Assembly (NCBI GenBank): GCA_017506865.1
Contig: JAFCMP010000007.1
Location: forward strand, 186,001-250,000
DNA: 64,000 nucleotides
Direction: 5' to 3'
Source of the DNA: Tribonema minus
Lineage: Eukaryota > Sar > Xanthophyceae > Tribonematales > Tribonemataceae
The translations under genes were made by a program, and so were the position numbers. Within the stretch, counting starts at the first letter, position 1; each line of letters starts with the position of its first letter. Under the pieces are notes generated by a model. That model was not told the DNA's origin. It saw only the letters and a program-made list of their open reading frames with translations, and did no database searches. Below, piece after piece: positions 22,603 to 40,252 of the stretch.

Positions 22603-23741
22603 TGTTCCGACAGGATAGGAGGCAGAGGCTCAGCAATACGGTACTTCAAGTTGTAGTTTGCTGGGCTGGGCTGTGTGCTCTTGTGCATACACGACTCATG
22701 ACCATGTACCACACACGGAAGAGACTGACTTCTGATCACAGGGGCATGCGCGAACTTCAGCGCGAACTTCAAGCTGAGTGTAGTGGGGGTGATGGTGGGC
22801 GAGTGAGCGAGCGGAGCAATGATGCAACTGAGCATGCTTTTGGTAGCACCACTCTGCTACTGCAACATCAAGCATGGCGCACAAGATGGGTGAACCGCAA
22901 CAAGCATCATTTGCATCTTGTACGTCTTTGAAACACAATGAATTGTTCATTATTACTGTTGCACACCAGTGACTATTGTGGCGTGGCTGCGGGTACTGTG
23001 CAAGGCAGCAGCTAAGCTTCAGTCAGGTTTAACCCTATCAGTGAACTTCTAAGTGACACACGGTGGGACAGGCCCATCTTCAAACAACATTGAAGCACTC
23101 AACTCCTTGACTTAAAGGTGTGGGAGAAGCCACACATACGCACATGCCCATACCTGTCCTTGAAAGTCAACACATATCCCCCGGCCTTTGCTCTTTCCCA
23201 GCTCTTCTACTTGAAGTTGTGATGCCTACGTATCCCAGGATGCCCCAGGCTCCCCTGTTTAGGAAGGTTGTTAAACACACTGTGTACACACATGACCCTC
23301 TGTCCTGGCAGATCTGCGACGCATTGAAGATGGCTCCGCTCTGCGCCCCCCTGCGTCAAGCCCCTGCCGATGACCTGTATCAAACCCCCGCCCCCCCCCC
23401 CCCCACATTTTGTAGGTGCCTTTGAGCACTCTGGGCGTAGACTCCAATCTGGTTTTTTTTTACCTCTTCAGCCCCCCCCCCCCCCCCCGCCCCCCTCCCC
23501 CCCCCCCCCCCACCCCCCACTCACCCATCCGCGACCTACATGGGTGCCCACTTGCTCAAGTACGTAGGCACATGAATGGGTGAGCAAGGGGTATGTGTGA
23601 GAGCAGCAGCCTGGGGCAGCGCTCAGCACATCACGCCCCCTCCGCCTTGGCCTCGAACCGCGCAGCGATGGCGGACGCCCCCCCCTCGCGCCCCCCCCAC
23701 CTTCCCCCTACAACGCCTCCCTACAGCCCTCCAGTAACACT
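22603..23741. other. Intergenic region with poly-C tract
   Basis: This lies between the cystatin start and the NDR kinase stop, both on the minus strand. It contains long C runs at 23391-23404 and 23471-23512 (a C-rich block with few interruptions). No gene was recognised. The promoter of the cystatin gene should lie near 22603-22800, but no element was identified. Confidence 0.5.
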
Positions 23742-29045
<5,304 letters not shown>

Positions 29046-29298
29046 GTTCTGGTTTCTCTCCTCCTACTGTTGCCGCTTGCACCGAGCAAACTAGTGCCAC
29101 TGACACAAGCTGGATGTCTATTGTGTGTGGGATAGAGCTGAAATCACAATTGCTTATCGCTGAATGTAGTGAGTGGATAGAGGCAGCCAGCAATTAAAGC
29201 GGGACTACAGTTATTATGCCAGGAGCTCGGCGTTACCCGGTGACTCGCCGAGTCTTGAAGTTTAAAGTTGAGGTTTCGAGCTCAGATCCATCCACACA
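29046..29298. promoter_or_regulatory. Putative bidirectional promoter, NDR kinase / POP4
   Basis: 253 bp lie between divergent start codons. The POP4 side contains 'cttgaagtttaaagttgagg' at about 29253-29273, a variant of the recurrent TTGAAGTT motif. Function is inferred from position. Confidence 0.45.
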
Positions 29299-30707
29299 AT
29301 GTCAGCCGATAAGAAGCAGCAGCAGCAGCAGCAGCTGCGGAGGGACCTCGATGCAGTTTTCAAAAAGCGAGACAAGCAGCAGCCCGGCGATGGATCCGGC
29401 AAGGGCAGAAAGCGAGCCAGGTTCGAGCTGGAGCGTACTAGCATAGTCAAGGCTGCGGCGCCGGTCGATGCTGGCTGGAAGACCGCAACAGCAGCAACAA
29501 CACCAGCAACGCCTCTACACGCAGGAACGTCAGCAGCACTTCTGGGCAGCGCATCGCAGGCAGACGCTGTCGCCTACGCACAACTACCGCTCAGGACTCT
29601 GTCTCTACCCAGGGCGTTTGTTGCTGAAGCGGGGGAGGTGGTCAGGGATGCAGCTTCAAGGTGAGCAATTTTGCTCCACGCAGGGGATTTCCAATGCACC
29701 CCGAAGTGTAGTTCGCCACACACGCTCGGCTTGTTGACAACTACCCCCCCCACAATGACGCAAAGCCTAACACACTTGACTACACCTAGCATCATCAGGT
29801 GCTTGTGAGCCCCCTTGCTCATACCTGGACCCCAGCTTGTTCTTTTTGTCCAGGCAACCGCTTGGCACTGCTGTTGCAGTACCCAGTGACGCACAAACCG
29901 ATCTGTCCAACTTGTTGCATCATTAGTGCGACGTTGTTTCCTTTGCCCTCTGCGCAGAGAGAGAGTTGCATACACTTTTGCATCTATGCGCCTACGTGCA
30001 TCAACACCAAAGCCTGCGCGCATCGCGTGCACCCGCTCAGAGTGGAGGACATGATGCGCGCCATGCTGCACGCCAAGGGCGAGCGCGCGGCCAGCCTCAT
30101 CCTGAGAACCAAGTACAAGGACAAGGCGATACAGCTGGCGAGCTCCTTCAACCAGGCGCTGGCCAACTCTGCGGACGCGCGCGTGAAGCGCGAGCTGCGC
30201 CGCGCCGCGCGCAGCGACGGCCTCAGCAGCAGGCAGCTGCGGCGGCGCGGACTCGGCGGCATCGCGCGCGGAGACGCAAAGGGCGGGAAGCACGGCGCTC
30301 TGAACTTCAAGTCGCTGCTGGCGCTGCACGACATGTGGAAGGCGTACGCGGCGCGCGCGCTCGCGGCGGGGCCCCCCAAGGGGGCTGGCAAGAAGGCGCT
30401 GAGAAAGTTCTTGCTGAGCGCTGACCTGCAGGGGTCGTACCTGCACGTAGAGAAGAGCCGCACCTCGTCGCTCGTGGGCCAGACGGGCATCGTGGTGGAG
30501 GAGACCGACGCTGCGTTCGCGCTCATGGGGACGGACGACAGGGTGCGGCTGGTGCCGAAGGACGGCGCAGTGTTCGCGCTTGGGGTTGCGGGCGCCAGGG
30601 TGACGCTCTTTGGGGCGCAGATTGTGGGGCGGCAGCGTGCGAAGATGCCTGCGGCGCAGGGCGCCAAGGCTGGCGGCGGGCCCGTGCTGCGCACCACTGC
30701 TCTGTAA
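29299..30707 (+). CDS. POP4: RNase P/MRP protein subunit POP4 (Rpp29)
   Basis: Exons 29299-29660 and 30041-30707 (phase 2 junction) give 342 aa. The N-terminal part is a low-complexity extension (seven consecutive Gln, Ala/Thr-rich linker) longer than in the about 220 aa human protein. The core includes FKSLLALHDMWKAYA and, at about 248-325, the Sm-like Rpp29 barrel (DLQGSYLHVEKSRTSSLVG, GIVVEETDAAF, RVRLVPKDGAVF, LFGAQIVGRQR). The product should bind RNase P/MRP RNA and support tRNA 5' processing and rRNA processing in the nucleus and nucleolus (family knowledge). The first ATG after the divergent promoter was chosen. 'TAAATAAA' overlapping the stop might contribute to 3' end formation. Confidence 0.9.
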
Positions 30708-32254
30708 ATAAACTCTGCACTTTGAAGGTGACACGCATGAAGGACAGGAAGTCCATCTGCCCTGTCCAGTGCTGCTCGTCTGTGGGTATCGGCCAGCTCT
30801 TCAATTGAGAGTTATGCATGTGCGTGTGGAGGGCGCCGTTGAGCACTCGCTGAAATGTGCATGCATGGCCCTTGCGATCACCACAGCAGGAAGCTCAAGT
30901 ACCAGCATCGGTACATACACGGCAGCGTTTATTGTATCGTAGGTAAGCACTGCTGATGAGGACACCACAGTGAGCGCAGGTTTTGTGTCCATGTGACATC
31001 TGTTTCTCACCACAACAAAGATGCAGTTTGGTTGTATGCGGTGCGGAGCCCTCAAGGTGAAGTATGCATCATCCCATACCATTGTGGCACACGATTCTTA
31101 CAGGGCTGGAATCAGATTGCAAAAACTAGCGCTAAATAATGCCCCCTACACAGTGCTGGCAACGGATGTAAATGAGAATGTGGCAGCCAATTTTGTCAAG
31201 CACGCGTCTGTTCCTGAGGACTGTACGTCCACAACTCTCGCTTTGCAAGGTCAATTGTGCACAGCAGTCTGTTTGCAGGTTGTAGCACTCGAGTTCTCAT
31301 TGGAAGCCGCTGAAACCCACAAGTGAGGCTGACATGTTCCGCAGGTGATATGTCAGTGCTTGAACTTTCAAATGAAGACGCATGCTTTCTTCTGAGAATC
31401 AAACTTGAAGTTCAGATGTTCATTTCCTGTTTGAAGTAGACCATGAAGACAAATGCAGTAGCGTGATGTGTGATAGAGTGGACGTTCAAGCACCAGGATG
31501 ATGTTGGTGTTGTTGAAAATGGATTGCTTTATAGAGAAGTCCTGCCACTGAGAGAAGTGGCTCCGTGTCATCAAAGCTTCAAAGCTTATTTTGCTGTGAG
31601 TGTTTTTTTATGCGTTACTCCATGCGCACTGACAGCTGGCCACTCATACGCGCTTCGTGCACGACCATCTTGACCAACAGCGTGGCTGAGCGTATCATCT
31701 TATCAGCGGTGCCGGTGTCGCAAGGGAGCATGCCGCACCACTATTCTGCTGGCTTGCCGAAGCACGCAAGGCCAGCAGGGTCCAGTCGAAATCTGCCGAT
31801 TGAGCCGCCATGCATGCTAGCACCACGGCAAAATCAGATATCTTGTCTGGATTCTCTGCTCTGTCTAGGTACATCCACAGTGATCGATGACCACCCAGCC
31901 CCCGCCATGCGTGCACGAGAAACACGATTTTGGTGATCGGCGTTTACTTTACCACACGCGCAGCGCCAACGGCACTCCCGGCTGCCGACCATGCCACCAT
32001 AGCTAGGAAACCTACCGCTGTTGGGCGATTGACGGTGTACAGCTGCCAAGCCACTGCACGCTGATCACACGAGGGTCGTCACGAGAGGTTCAACCCTGGA
32101 GGCGGGAGAGGTTGAAAATTTTGAAATCACAGTGGCAGTTTCAAAAGTTCCTCATCAGTTGGACGACTGCGTTGCGTGCGTGCCGCCACTCTCTCTCGCT
32201 CGCTGCAGCATCACAGACTCTCTGAGGCAACCCTGACCTCTACGATCAGCAACC
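30708..32254. other. Intergenic region POP4 / expansin
   Basis: 1.5 kb between two plus-strand genes. Several short open frames exist, but none shows a recognisable domain or splice-supported continuation. A C/T-rich block with 'ctctctctcgctcgct' lies at about 32189-32205, shortly before the expansin ATG, and could be part of its promoter. Confidence 0.5.
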
Positions 32255-33689
32255 ATGATGCGTCCTGCGGCGGTGATGGCGGCCCTGCTGGCATCGGGAT
32301 CGGCATACACTTGTGAGAAGCAAACACACCAAAACTTTCTGCTGCTGCTGACGAACGGCGCTCGAGCACTGGAGGAGCCATGCAATGCTGTGCAATCGCG
32401 CTTGATGCAAAATCTCTACATGCATTGGTGTATACTTGTTGATAAGTGGATCCGTAAGCAGAGCTTCTTTACCAACCGACGCAGGAGAGGTTGTTGTGCA
32501 CCCTCCGCAGCCACCGTGCGATGAACTAGAAATGCGGACACCAGCTCGTTATTGACTTGCTGCATGTCATTGCAGTCAGCGAGCTGTGGCCATGATCGAA
32601 GTTCTCGTTGCTCGCGATCCAAGATGGCATGTGACAGGATGCGTGTTGCCTGATGTGGATGCTCTGACACCACTACTCTGCGCTGCTTGCCTGATGTGAT
32701 CTTGACCTCCAGACAATGGAGATGCCACCTACTACGGGGGAGCAGGAGAGGGTGGGGCGTGCTCACAGAAGTTCAAGCCCCCGGGCTACAAAACCGTGGC
32801 CATGAACCACCTGCAGTTCAACGAGGGCTGGGCGTGTGGCACCTGCATTCAGGGCTGCATCTTCAAGCCCAACAATGTCCAGGAGTGCTTCACAGCGGTG
32901 AGCGTCCCGCCATTACGCACCATTCGACTGCTCATGTCCTGCTGGCGCTGTTGTGAAACTGCTCCTGCTGCCGCTGCCGCTGCTGCTGCATCGCATGTGT
33001 TTCGCCGACCGCTGCTGCCACTGACCTGCACTCCCGCCCGATCCTCTCCGCAACCACAGATCGTGGACAACGAGTGCCCGGAGTGCGCCAACCAAGCCGT
33101 CGACATGGGCTGGTCCGGCGACGGCCGCTACAAAGTAGGCTGGAACATCATCCCCTGCCCCCCCGCGGAGCCCAAACTCTGGACGGTGGGCAGCAACCCC
33201 TGGTACATCAAGTTGAAGATAGAGCTGGTGGGCCCCGTGAAGAGCGTGCGCATCAACGGCGTCGCCGCGACGCACACCGCCGACAACTTTTGGGTCGTGT
33301 ACGACTCCGTCGGCATGCTCGCCTGCGGCCCCACCGTCACCTTCACCCTCGCCAGCGGCGCCACGCTGACGCGCTGCATGCCCGCCGCCGCCATCGGCGG
33401 CACGTGCCCCAGCGGCGGCAAGGCCTGCAGCGGCACCGCCACCGCCACCACCAAACCAACGTCACCACCAGCAAGCACCACCGGCGTCGCCGGCGCGCGC
33501 TGCGAGAACGGCCTGCTGAACTCCGGCGGGCGCGCGTGCTGCCCCAAGGCGTGCGGGCGCTGCGGCGGCGACGGCTGCGCGGCGCTGAGCGGCGGCGCGC
33601 ACGACTGCTGCGCGGGCGACGTCCTCAAGTACTCGCCGCGCGGCTGCAAGAACAACGCCGCGCCGTGCACCGTGTACGCCTCCGGCTGA
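32255..33689 (+). CDS. Expansin-like secreted protein with Cys-rich tail
   Basis: Exons 32255-32312, 32713-32897 and 33060-33689 (phases 1,0) give 290 aa. Residues 1-18 are a signal peptide. The mature protein opens with NGDATYYGGAGEGGACS, the typical start of the expansin/GH45-like double-psi barrel, followed by ACGTCIQGC and a downstream DMGWSGDGRYKVGW segment. The second, CBM63-like beta-sandwich region follows (WYIKLKIELVGPVKSVRING, DNFWVVYD). The last about 65 residues, after a Thr/Pro/Ser linker, form a Cys-rich module with CCPKACGRCGGDGC and DCCAGD, a pattern seen in secreted proteins of several protists. Expansins loosen cellulose networks without hydrolysis (family knowledge). Whether this alga has cellulosic scales or walls, or uses it on food or prey walls, is not shown by the sequence. 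Confidence 0.88.
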
Positions 33690-35348
33690 GCCGTGCGGAC
33701 TCGCACGCTGAGCGCTGGGGGGGGGGGGGAAGGAGGGCGCACCATGGCTGACCCCCCCCCTGACTGCTGGCGGCGAAGGCGGTGGCCGACGGCGGTGGCG
33801 TCAGCGGCGGCGGTAGAAATGGCGGCGGTGATGGCGGAAATGGCGGCGGTGATGGCGGAAATGGCGGCGGCGGTGGCGGCTGCTGCTGCTGCTACGGCAG
33901 CAACGGCAGCGCCGGCGCGTGTGAGCATTGTAGCCTCTTGTGCTTCACCATCACTTGCGCGCAGCGCAGCACGCTGCTGCTTAGAGGAGGGGGGGAGGTA
34001 TAGGATGTGAGACTTTTACGGGCCTTTTGCCTGTCTGGTATGACATCGTTCTGTTCCCTGCATGCGTCGACTCGATGACCCCGGATGGGTCACTTCAACT
34101 ACCTACAAGTGTCTGTTACTTCAACTCCTATACAGCTTGAGCTCTGAGCGCGCCATGGCCTTCAGTCCGGCAGCCTCTGACCACACGTTAGAATTCTCGC
34201 TGCTGCTGAGGTTGAGCGTTGTGGCCCGTGCCTTGTGCACGGACCCTGTCGCACCCTCAGAAAGAGAGCACCGAGGCTCATGTGGTCCTACACCTCGTTA
34301 TGTATGTATGGAAATCTGGGCGGCGAGCCTTCGCACGCGCCCATGAGATGTGCCACGTGCACGGACATTGGACCTCGTGTCCCGGTCGATACAAAATGTG
34401 CAGTTTTACAAGACAATTGGGAACTTCCCGCGCTTACGACGGAATGAGCACATTTTTTGCACCATGTCCATGTCAAGATTGTTCGTCGCTGCGACTTGTG
34501 CCCTGCTGTCATCTCTGCTGCCTGTGTGTCCAGCGCCATGAGACGTTTTTCTGCCTATGCATGTGTGCTATGGTGAGTCAGCTGCCTCTGCCACACAAGT
34601 GCTGGCGCTGCGCTGCACACTAGGGGACTGCTGCCATTATCAACGACATGCCCACAGTTTGCATGCCCATGAGCCACATAGCCATTCATGCGTCATTGGC
34701 ACGTTTATGATCGATGCGCCTGCCAAGGAAACGACGAGAGTCTCAAAGAGACATGCAATGTGGCTGGTGTCGTGTGCCATACTGTGTATTACCTCAAAGT
34801 AGTAATCTCACGTTGTGGGTCCTGCCCCACAGGCAGCAGCTGCATGCATTTGATTTAGCAATATCTCATCATGGGCGCTTTGACAACAACCGCGCAATGA
34901 ACTTTGTGTGAAGGCTCAATGGCTCTACTTGGGTGGGCTGTGCACTGCAATTCTACCGGGGTGGCTGAGCACTGCAGCGGCAGCAGAAGTGCCGTCGCAC
35001 ACAACGCACAGGAGTAACGTAGACCAAAGGCACAGAGCGAGCGTCGCCCACTACGCAGCACCTGCAGCCGCTCGTTCATACTCAGATGAATGAGCGCCAC
35101 AGCCAACTTGAAGTTGACCTCATGTGCCAAGTGCTGCCTCTCTGTGCTTTATAATTGGTGATGATGGCGCAAGGGGCGCCGTCCCCCCTGTGCCTACGCC
35201 GCTGCTGTACTTATCCCCCTGACCCTCTGTACAGTGCCCCCCCCCCCCCTCCCTTCTCAGGGGACAGGCCAGGCCAGCAGCGAGCGTCGGCGCACGCAAT
35301 GCAACTTCAACTTCAGCTGCCACCGACCGCGCGCGCACCGCACCGCCG
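33690..35348. other. Convergent intergenic region with GGC-rich minisatellite
   Basis: A minisatellite of about 21 bp ('ggcggcggtgatggcggaaat', in part) occurs at 33815-33880, and a G run at 33719-33729. No gene with recognisable domains was found. A C run at 35237-35250 lies near the SLC35B1 stop, with 'gcaacttcaacttcagctgc' at about 35300. Confidence 0.5.
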
Positions 35349-38300
35349 TCAATTGAGCTTCTTCGTCGCAGCGCCGTTTGCGCCGCCGGCTGCCCCTGTG
35401 CCGTTGTGGGTGATTTCAACGTCTGCCGCGCGCTTGGAGCGTCCCCTCAGCGCCCTCTCCAGCGGCTGGTACATGAGGCCCGCAAATACGCTGACGATAC
35501 CTACCCATTGCCACCACTCCACGGGGTGCGCAAAGAGCGCGACGGACAGCAGGATGCTGAAGAACTTGCGCGTGATCGTAACCGTCACATTGACCAAAGA
35601 GCCCTGCGCGCGTGCAGCGAGGCGTGGCATGGGGACTAGCTTTAGATGGGTGATATGGCGAATGGTGATTGCGTTGATTGCGTCCAGCCCAACGATTGCG
35701 TTTGACAAGGTGTTAAAAAATGTGCACACGAAGGGGGGCAGTTGCATGAAGACAAGGCTCCCATCTGAGTTAAAGGGAGCGAGCTCAAAGGTGATGCCAG
35801 GCTACGCAACATCACGACAAGCCCAATGACTGCTGCAAAGACCGGTGTACATCCCTCTACAAAGGTGCAAGAAGAGCATATACCGACCTCAATGCCATTG
35901 GAGCACCACATCACAAGAAGAACTCTGTTCAGTGTGACACCAAATCTCTCCAACGCACATGCTGCATGACAGTCTTAAAAGCTAAAATCCAATGTGGCAC
36001 TGACTGAGCAGTGGCTCGTGACTTTGGTGGCTCGCTGTGTGTCGTGAAGTCGAAGCAGGTCTTTGCTGACAACCATGCAAATGAGAAGGCAGGGACTTGT
36101 GTACTTCACTACTACTTTTGCACTACGACTTTCTACTCTGTTGCGGATGATTATCTTGCACTTGAAGTACACTCAGTGGCAGCAGCTGCCGGAGCAGTGC
36201 TGCGAGCTGGGTGCGATAGCTGTGATCACACCGCACGCACAAGGCATGTAGTGTTTCACCACAAGAAAAACAATGTCGTCGACTACATTATGTATACAAA
36301 GATCGTGGTCGAAGTCGCGTCGTCTCTCACCCATTCTTTGATGATCCAAAAGATGAACACCTGCAACACACACGCAGCAGCAGGCGAGCGCAAATGGCGC
36401 CAAGCAGACAAATAAGGCGAGTCAGTTGTCTGAAACTTGGCAATCAGCTTCACATGCAAGAGTCACATGGCGGTCAGCTCTGGCAGAGCGCGCAAACAGC
36501 CATGGATATGCCTGTCAGCTCAATGGCAGAACGGAACCGCCATGCGCGCACTTGACGGCAGAAGGGTACTACATATGCCATGCTTTGAGTCATGGAGCAT
36601 GCAGATGGGAAGGATGTCTATGCCTTGTTGAGCATCATCAGTGCGCAACTGAATGCAACTGCGTGTATCCAGCGCAGTGACCTGTGCACATGAATTCCAC
36701 TTCCACGTATGAGTCACTCGTCCTTTGTTTTCACAGTGGTACACGCAAGTCATCTGCCATACATGTGTACACCTCCGCACATACAGTGCATCACTCAAGC
36801 AGGGGATCAGTTTTAACCAACAGGTGTGGTGGCATCACAAGAGTGAAAGTAGCCAATTACATCGTCTCCAGATATTCACCAAGACCTTGTCTGTGAAACT
36901 CAAACGAAGGCACTGGAGCAGAGTTACACTTGGTGCACCAGGCTCCTTCACAAGAACCAAACCCGCACGCAAGCTGCGCGCGGCAGATCTTCATGTGCTC
37001 ACCTTCAAACCGCATGCTACCCGCATGCGTATACCTACCAAATCTCTGCAACTTCATACCTGCCCCGCCTGTGACTTATACCTACCCTGCTTATACCCAA
37101 CCTACCCCAACTGCATTTTATACCGCGCTTGCACCTGCTGGTTCATACCTACCCTGCCTGCAACTTCATACCTACCCTGCCTGCGCCTCTCTCACCTGCC
37201 CCGTCGCTGCGCACAAGCTGAAAGCCAGCAAGTCCGGCAGGACGGCCGGGAACTGCGCGCAGAACTTGACCGCCAGAAGAAGTTCGCTGTTGGCCCCCAA
37301 AACCCCCACCCCCCCCAGAAGCAGCAGCAGGTGAAAGCCCACCGCGGCCTCGTTGACCCGGTACATCATGTAGAAGCTCGATAGACTGCGCGCAAGGGCA
37401 GGCAGCGCGGGAAGTTGTGGCGTTGTTGTGGATTGTGAGCACAATGTTGAGGTTGGTGCTGTCAATGGTGACACACCATTACGAGAGTGGAGTGAAGGAG
37501 ACGAAGGCAGCGATGCTCGCCATAAGAGTGATGGGTGCTGTTGACGACTGTGCCGTTGCTGTGACTGCAACACGACTATCACTTGTGTCACAGTCGCCTA
37601 CGGGCGTGCATCTGACACCGATAGTAACAAAGCAGCAGGCTGCGTTGAGCAGATACAAGGTGTGCATAGAACAGTCATACATACATACATACATACATAA
37701 ATATGTTCAGTTACACGGCCGTGCCACGTTGTTTAGTGCCCATGACGATATTGGGCAAACCACATGTTGCTCATGAGTTTTCCAGTGATGGTTCAGCACG
37801 CAGAGAACCTCTAAGTGGTGGTTAAGTACAGATTAAAGTGACAACAAGCATGAGAGCACCATCTGTATACACTGACAGTTGCATAATGGCACATACGTAG
37901 GTAGCGGAATGCATGTTCTCATGGCGTGCGCTAGCTTTCTTTGGACCCCCCCCTCCCCTTCCCCCCCCCCCCCCCCACCCCGGTTGCGCTGGCATTGTGG
38001 CCAAAGGGGCTTGTGCATCATCGACAAGACGTTCACGCATTTTGACACAGCCAGCTTGTGTGAACCATGATGATAATAGGATGTAGTGATAGCTGTTGCA
38101 TTACCGCAGGTGATCATAGACTATCATTTCATGATGTAATAGTGGTGGCTGTTGTGAGCGCAGACAGACCCTGCTTTCATCATCATGCAAGTGTGCATAT
38201 TGCTGATCACTTGCAGGTGTTGACAACAACCTCTAGCCTCCACCATGACGCACTGTTGGCAAACGCATGCCAAGCATACCTGCCATCATGGGACCTTTAA

Positions 38301-40252
38301 CAAAATGATTCCTCAAGCACAAGGGCCTAATGATACTTCGATAGCTCAACCTGCATGCTTTACATTGGGAAACACGTGTAGCATCGAGCATACCAGCATA
38401 TGCGGAAATCTGAGAGCTAGTCCACAGGGTGCCCCACTTCGCAAGCCACAGTAGTGCCATGTGGCACACCATTTGTGAATGGTACACCACCCACAACATA
38501 CTTCACCACACAGGGCATGCAGCAGACCGTACATACATACCTCGGATGCGTCTTGTTGATGAGATCCTGTGAACCCATCCAGCATCAAGTTCACCAGCAC
38601 CAGCACCATATACATGACACATGATATACTTCGGAACACAGGATATGATATGCAGCAAACCGTACGTACATACCTCGGGTGCGTCTTGTTGATGAGATCG
38701 TGCTGCGCGTAGGTGAACCCATCCAGCATCAAGTTCACAACATACTTCACCACACAGGTATGCAGCACACCATACATACATACCTCGGGTGCGTCTTGTT
38801 GATGAGGTCCTGCTGGTCATTAGTGAACCCATCCAACATCAAGTTCACCAGCACCAGCACCATATACATGATACATGATATACTTCGGAACACAGGATAT
38901 GATATGCGGCAAACCGTACATACATACCTCGGGTGCATGTTGTTGATGAGATCGTGCTGCGCGTTGGTGAACCCATCCAAAATCAAGTTCACAACATACT
39001 TCAACACACAGGGTATGCAGCACACCGTACATACATACCTCGGGTGCGTCTTGTTGATGAGGTCCTGCTGAGCGTTGGTGAACCCATCCAACATCAGGTT
39101 CACCAGCACCAGCCCCAGTCCCAGCGCCTCCATCAGCGCCCCCCTCTCCACCTCCGCATGCTTCCCGTGCCCCCCGCCCCCCGGCTTGTAGGAGAACAGC
39201 GCAACCCCCGCAGTGATGAGGCCCACAGAGAGGTACTCTGCGCGCGTGTACCGCTTGCCGCTCACTAGAAACCCCATCACCATCACCGGAACCAGCTTGC
39301 AGGACTTGGCCAGCAGCAGCAGGGGGTAGTTGATGTACGCCAGGGAAGCGTCTGTGGAGCGTGCGTGGGGGGGGGAGGGGGCACGGCAGTGCTCAGCTGT
39401 CAGTGAAAATAAGCGGCGCTGGGGTGCATGGTAGCAGCAGGGGTGGCGATTGTAGAGGGAGAGAGGAATGTGTCCTGACCGCCATGTGCGGCGGTGCGCA
39501 GCAAGGTACTGGCTTCAACAGCTGCTGCGCTGTACTGCGGTGTGCGCGTGCGCGCCGGCCAGCAAGACAATGCGATACATCAACTCTTGTTCTAGTTGAC
39601 TTGCGGCAGTGACGCCGTCTGAGGCAGCAGGAGGAGTAAAGCACACAATGGCCATATACACATCCAGGGAAGCAGCTCTGCGCTGTGGGTTATCAAAATG
39701 TGCCAGAGTCACCAATACCCGGTACAAACTGAAATATGTAGCAGGAAACAAGCATCACACTTTGCAGACGACTGCTTTTTCTATGCTGAACAGGATTATC
39801 CACGGCTCAGGTAGGTGTTGTGAGTCAAAGGGCGCTTCCGCTGACATATATTATGTAACTCATACAACGGCGCTTGAGGAGAAACGTCCACAGCGTACTT
39901 CAAAATATACAGGTGCAGTCACAGTTCTAACACAGCACAAGCGACACGTGGCGTTGTCAAGTCACTCACAGCCAAAGGGGCTCGCCAGCGTGTTCGACAG
40001 GGCGGGCTTCCAGAAGTGGGAGAGCGGCGGTCTAGTGGGCTGGCTCATTGCTTTGACCATGGCGAAGCCCGTGATGAACGCCGCCACTGTCATCAACAAG
40101 TTGAGGAAGAATGGGTAATCCCATTTGCCTATGCTTCCATCTGCTGCTTCGTACTTGACGCTGGTGATTCGCTCCTGGAGATACCCCCAGTAGAGGAAGC
40201 TGCCGTAGATGCCGCTGACCGCAAAAGTCAGTTTCAGGCGAGGCGACACCAT
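35349..40252 (-). CDS. SLC35B1: SLC35B1-like nucleotide-sugar transporter of the ER
   Basis: Exons on the minus strand are 40252-39970, 39351-39039, 37385-37196, 36360-36331 and 35603-35349 (phases 1,2,0,0), giving 356 aa. Features in order: an N-terminal TM with GSFLYWGYLQERI; SLAYINYPLLLLAKSCKLVPV and GKRYTRAEYLSVGLITAGV (the conserved SLC35B core); NLMLDGFTNAQQD; SSFYMMYRVN; the 10-codon microexon FIFWIIKEW; then NVTVTITRKFFSILLSVALF and WWQWVGIVSVFAGL. The protein ends in KKLN, a C-terminal dilysine (KKXX) ER-retrieval signal. SLC35B1 relatives exchange UDP-sugars or ATP/ADP across the ER membrane (family knowledge), and the substrate here cannot be read from sequence. Intron 2 contains a striking ghost donor array. 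Confidence 0.93.
37020..37195 (-). repeat. Minisatellite in SLC35B1 intron 3
   Basis: The intron downstream of exon 3 begins with imperfect repeats built from 'ttcatacctaccctgcctgc' and shorter variants, directly abutting the donor at 37195. Confidence 0.8.
38520..39110 (-). repeat. Ghost donor array, SLC35B1 exon 2 (four copies)
   Basis: The last 30-70 bp of exon 2 plus the donor (read on plus as 'acatacctcgggtgcgtctt' then 'gttgatgag') recur at about 38534, 38669, 38781 and 38925, ahead of the real donor at 39038. Two intron spacer types alternate ('acaggatatgatatgc' and 'acacaggtatgcagcacac'), so the array also has an about 250 bp higher-order period. All copies keep the AG|GTATGT donor. 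Confidence 0.95.

Noticed and set aside
29574-30734. 386-codon minus-strand open frame
   Set aside because: Antisense of POP4, whose plus-strand protein is clearly conserved. High GC keeps the opposite strand open.
34219-34623. 134-codon Cys/His-rich open frame
   Set aside because: Cys and His are scattered without zinc-finger spacing and there is no continuation by splicing.
38500-39110. Repeated block read as a CRISPR-like or minisatellite array
   Set aside because: Units contain coding sequence of the adjacent exon plus its donor and spacers are not unique, so it is a ghost splice-junction array.
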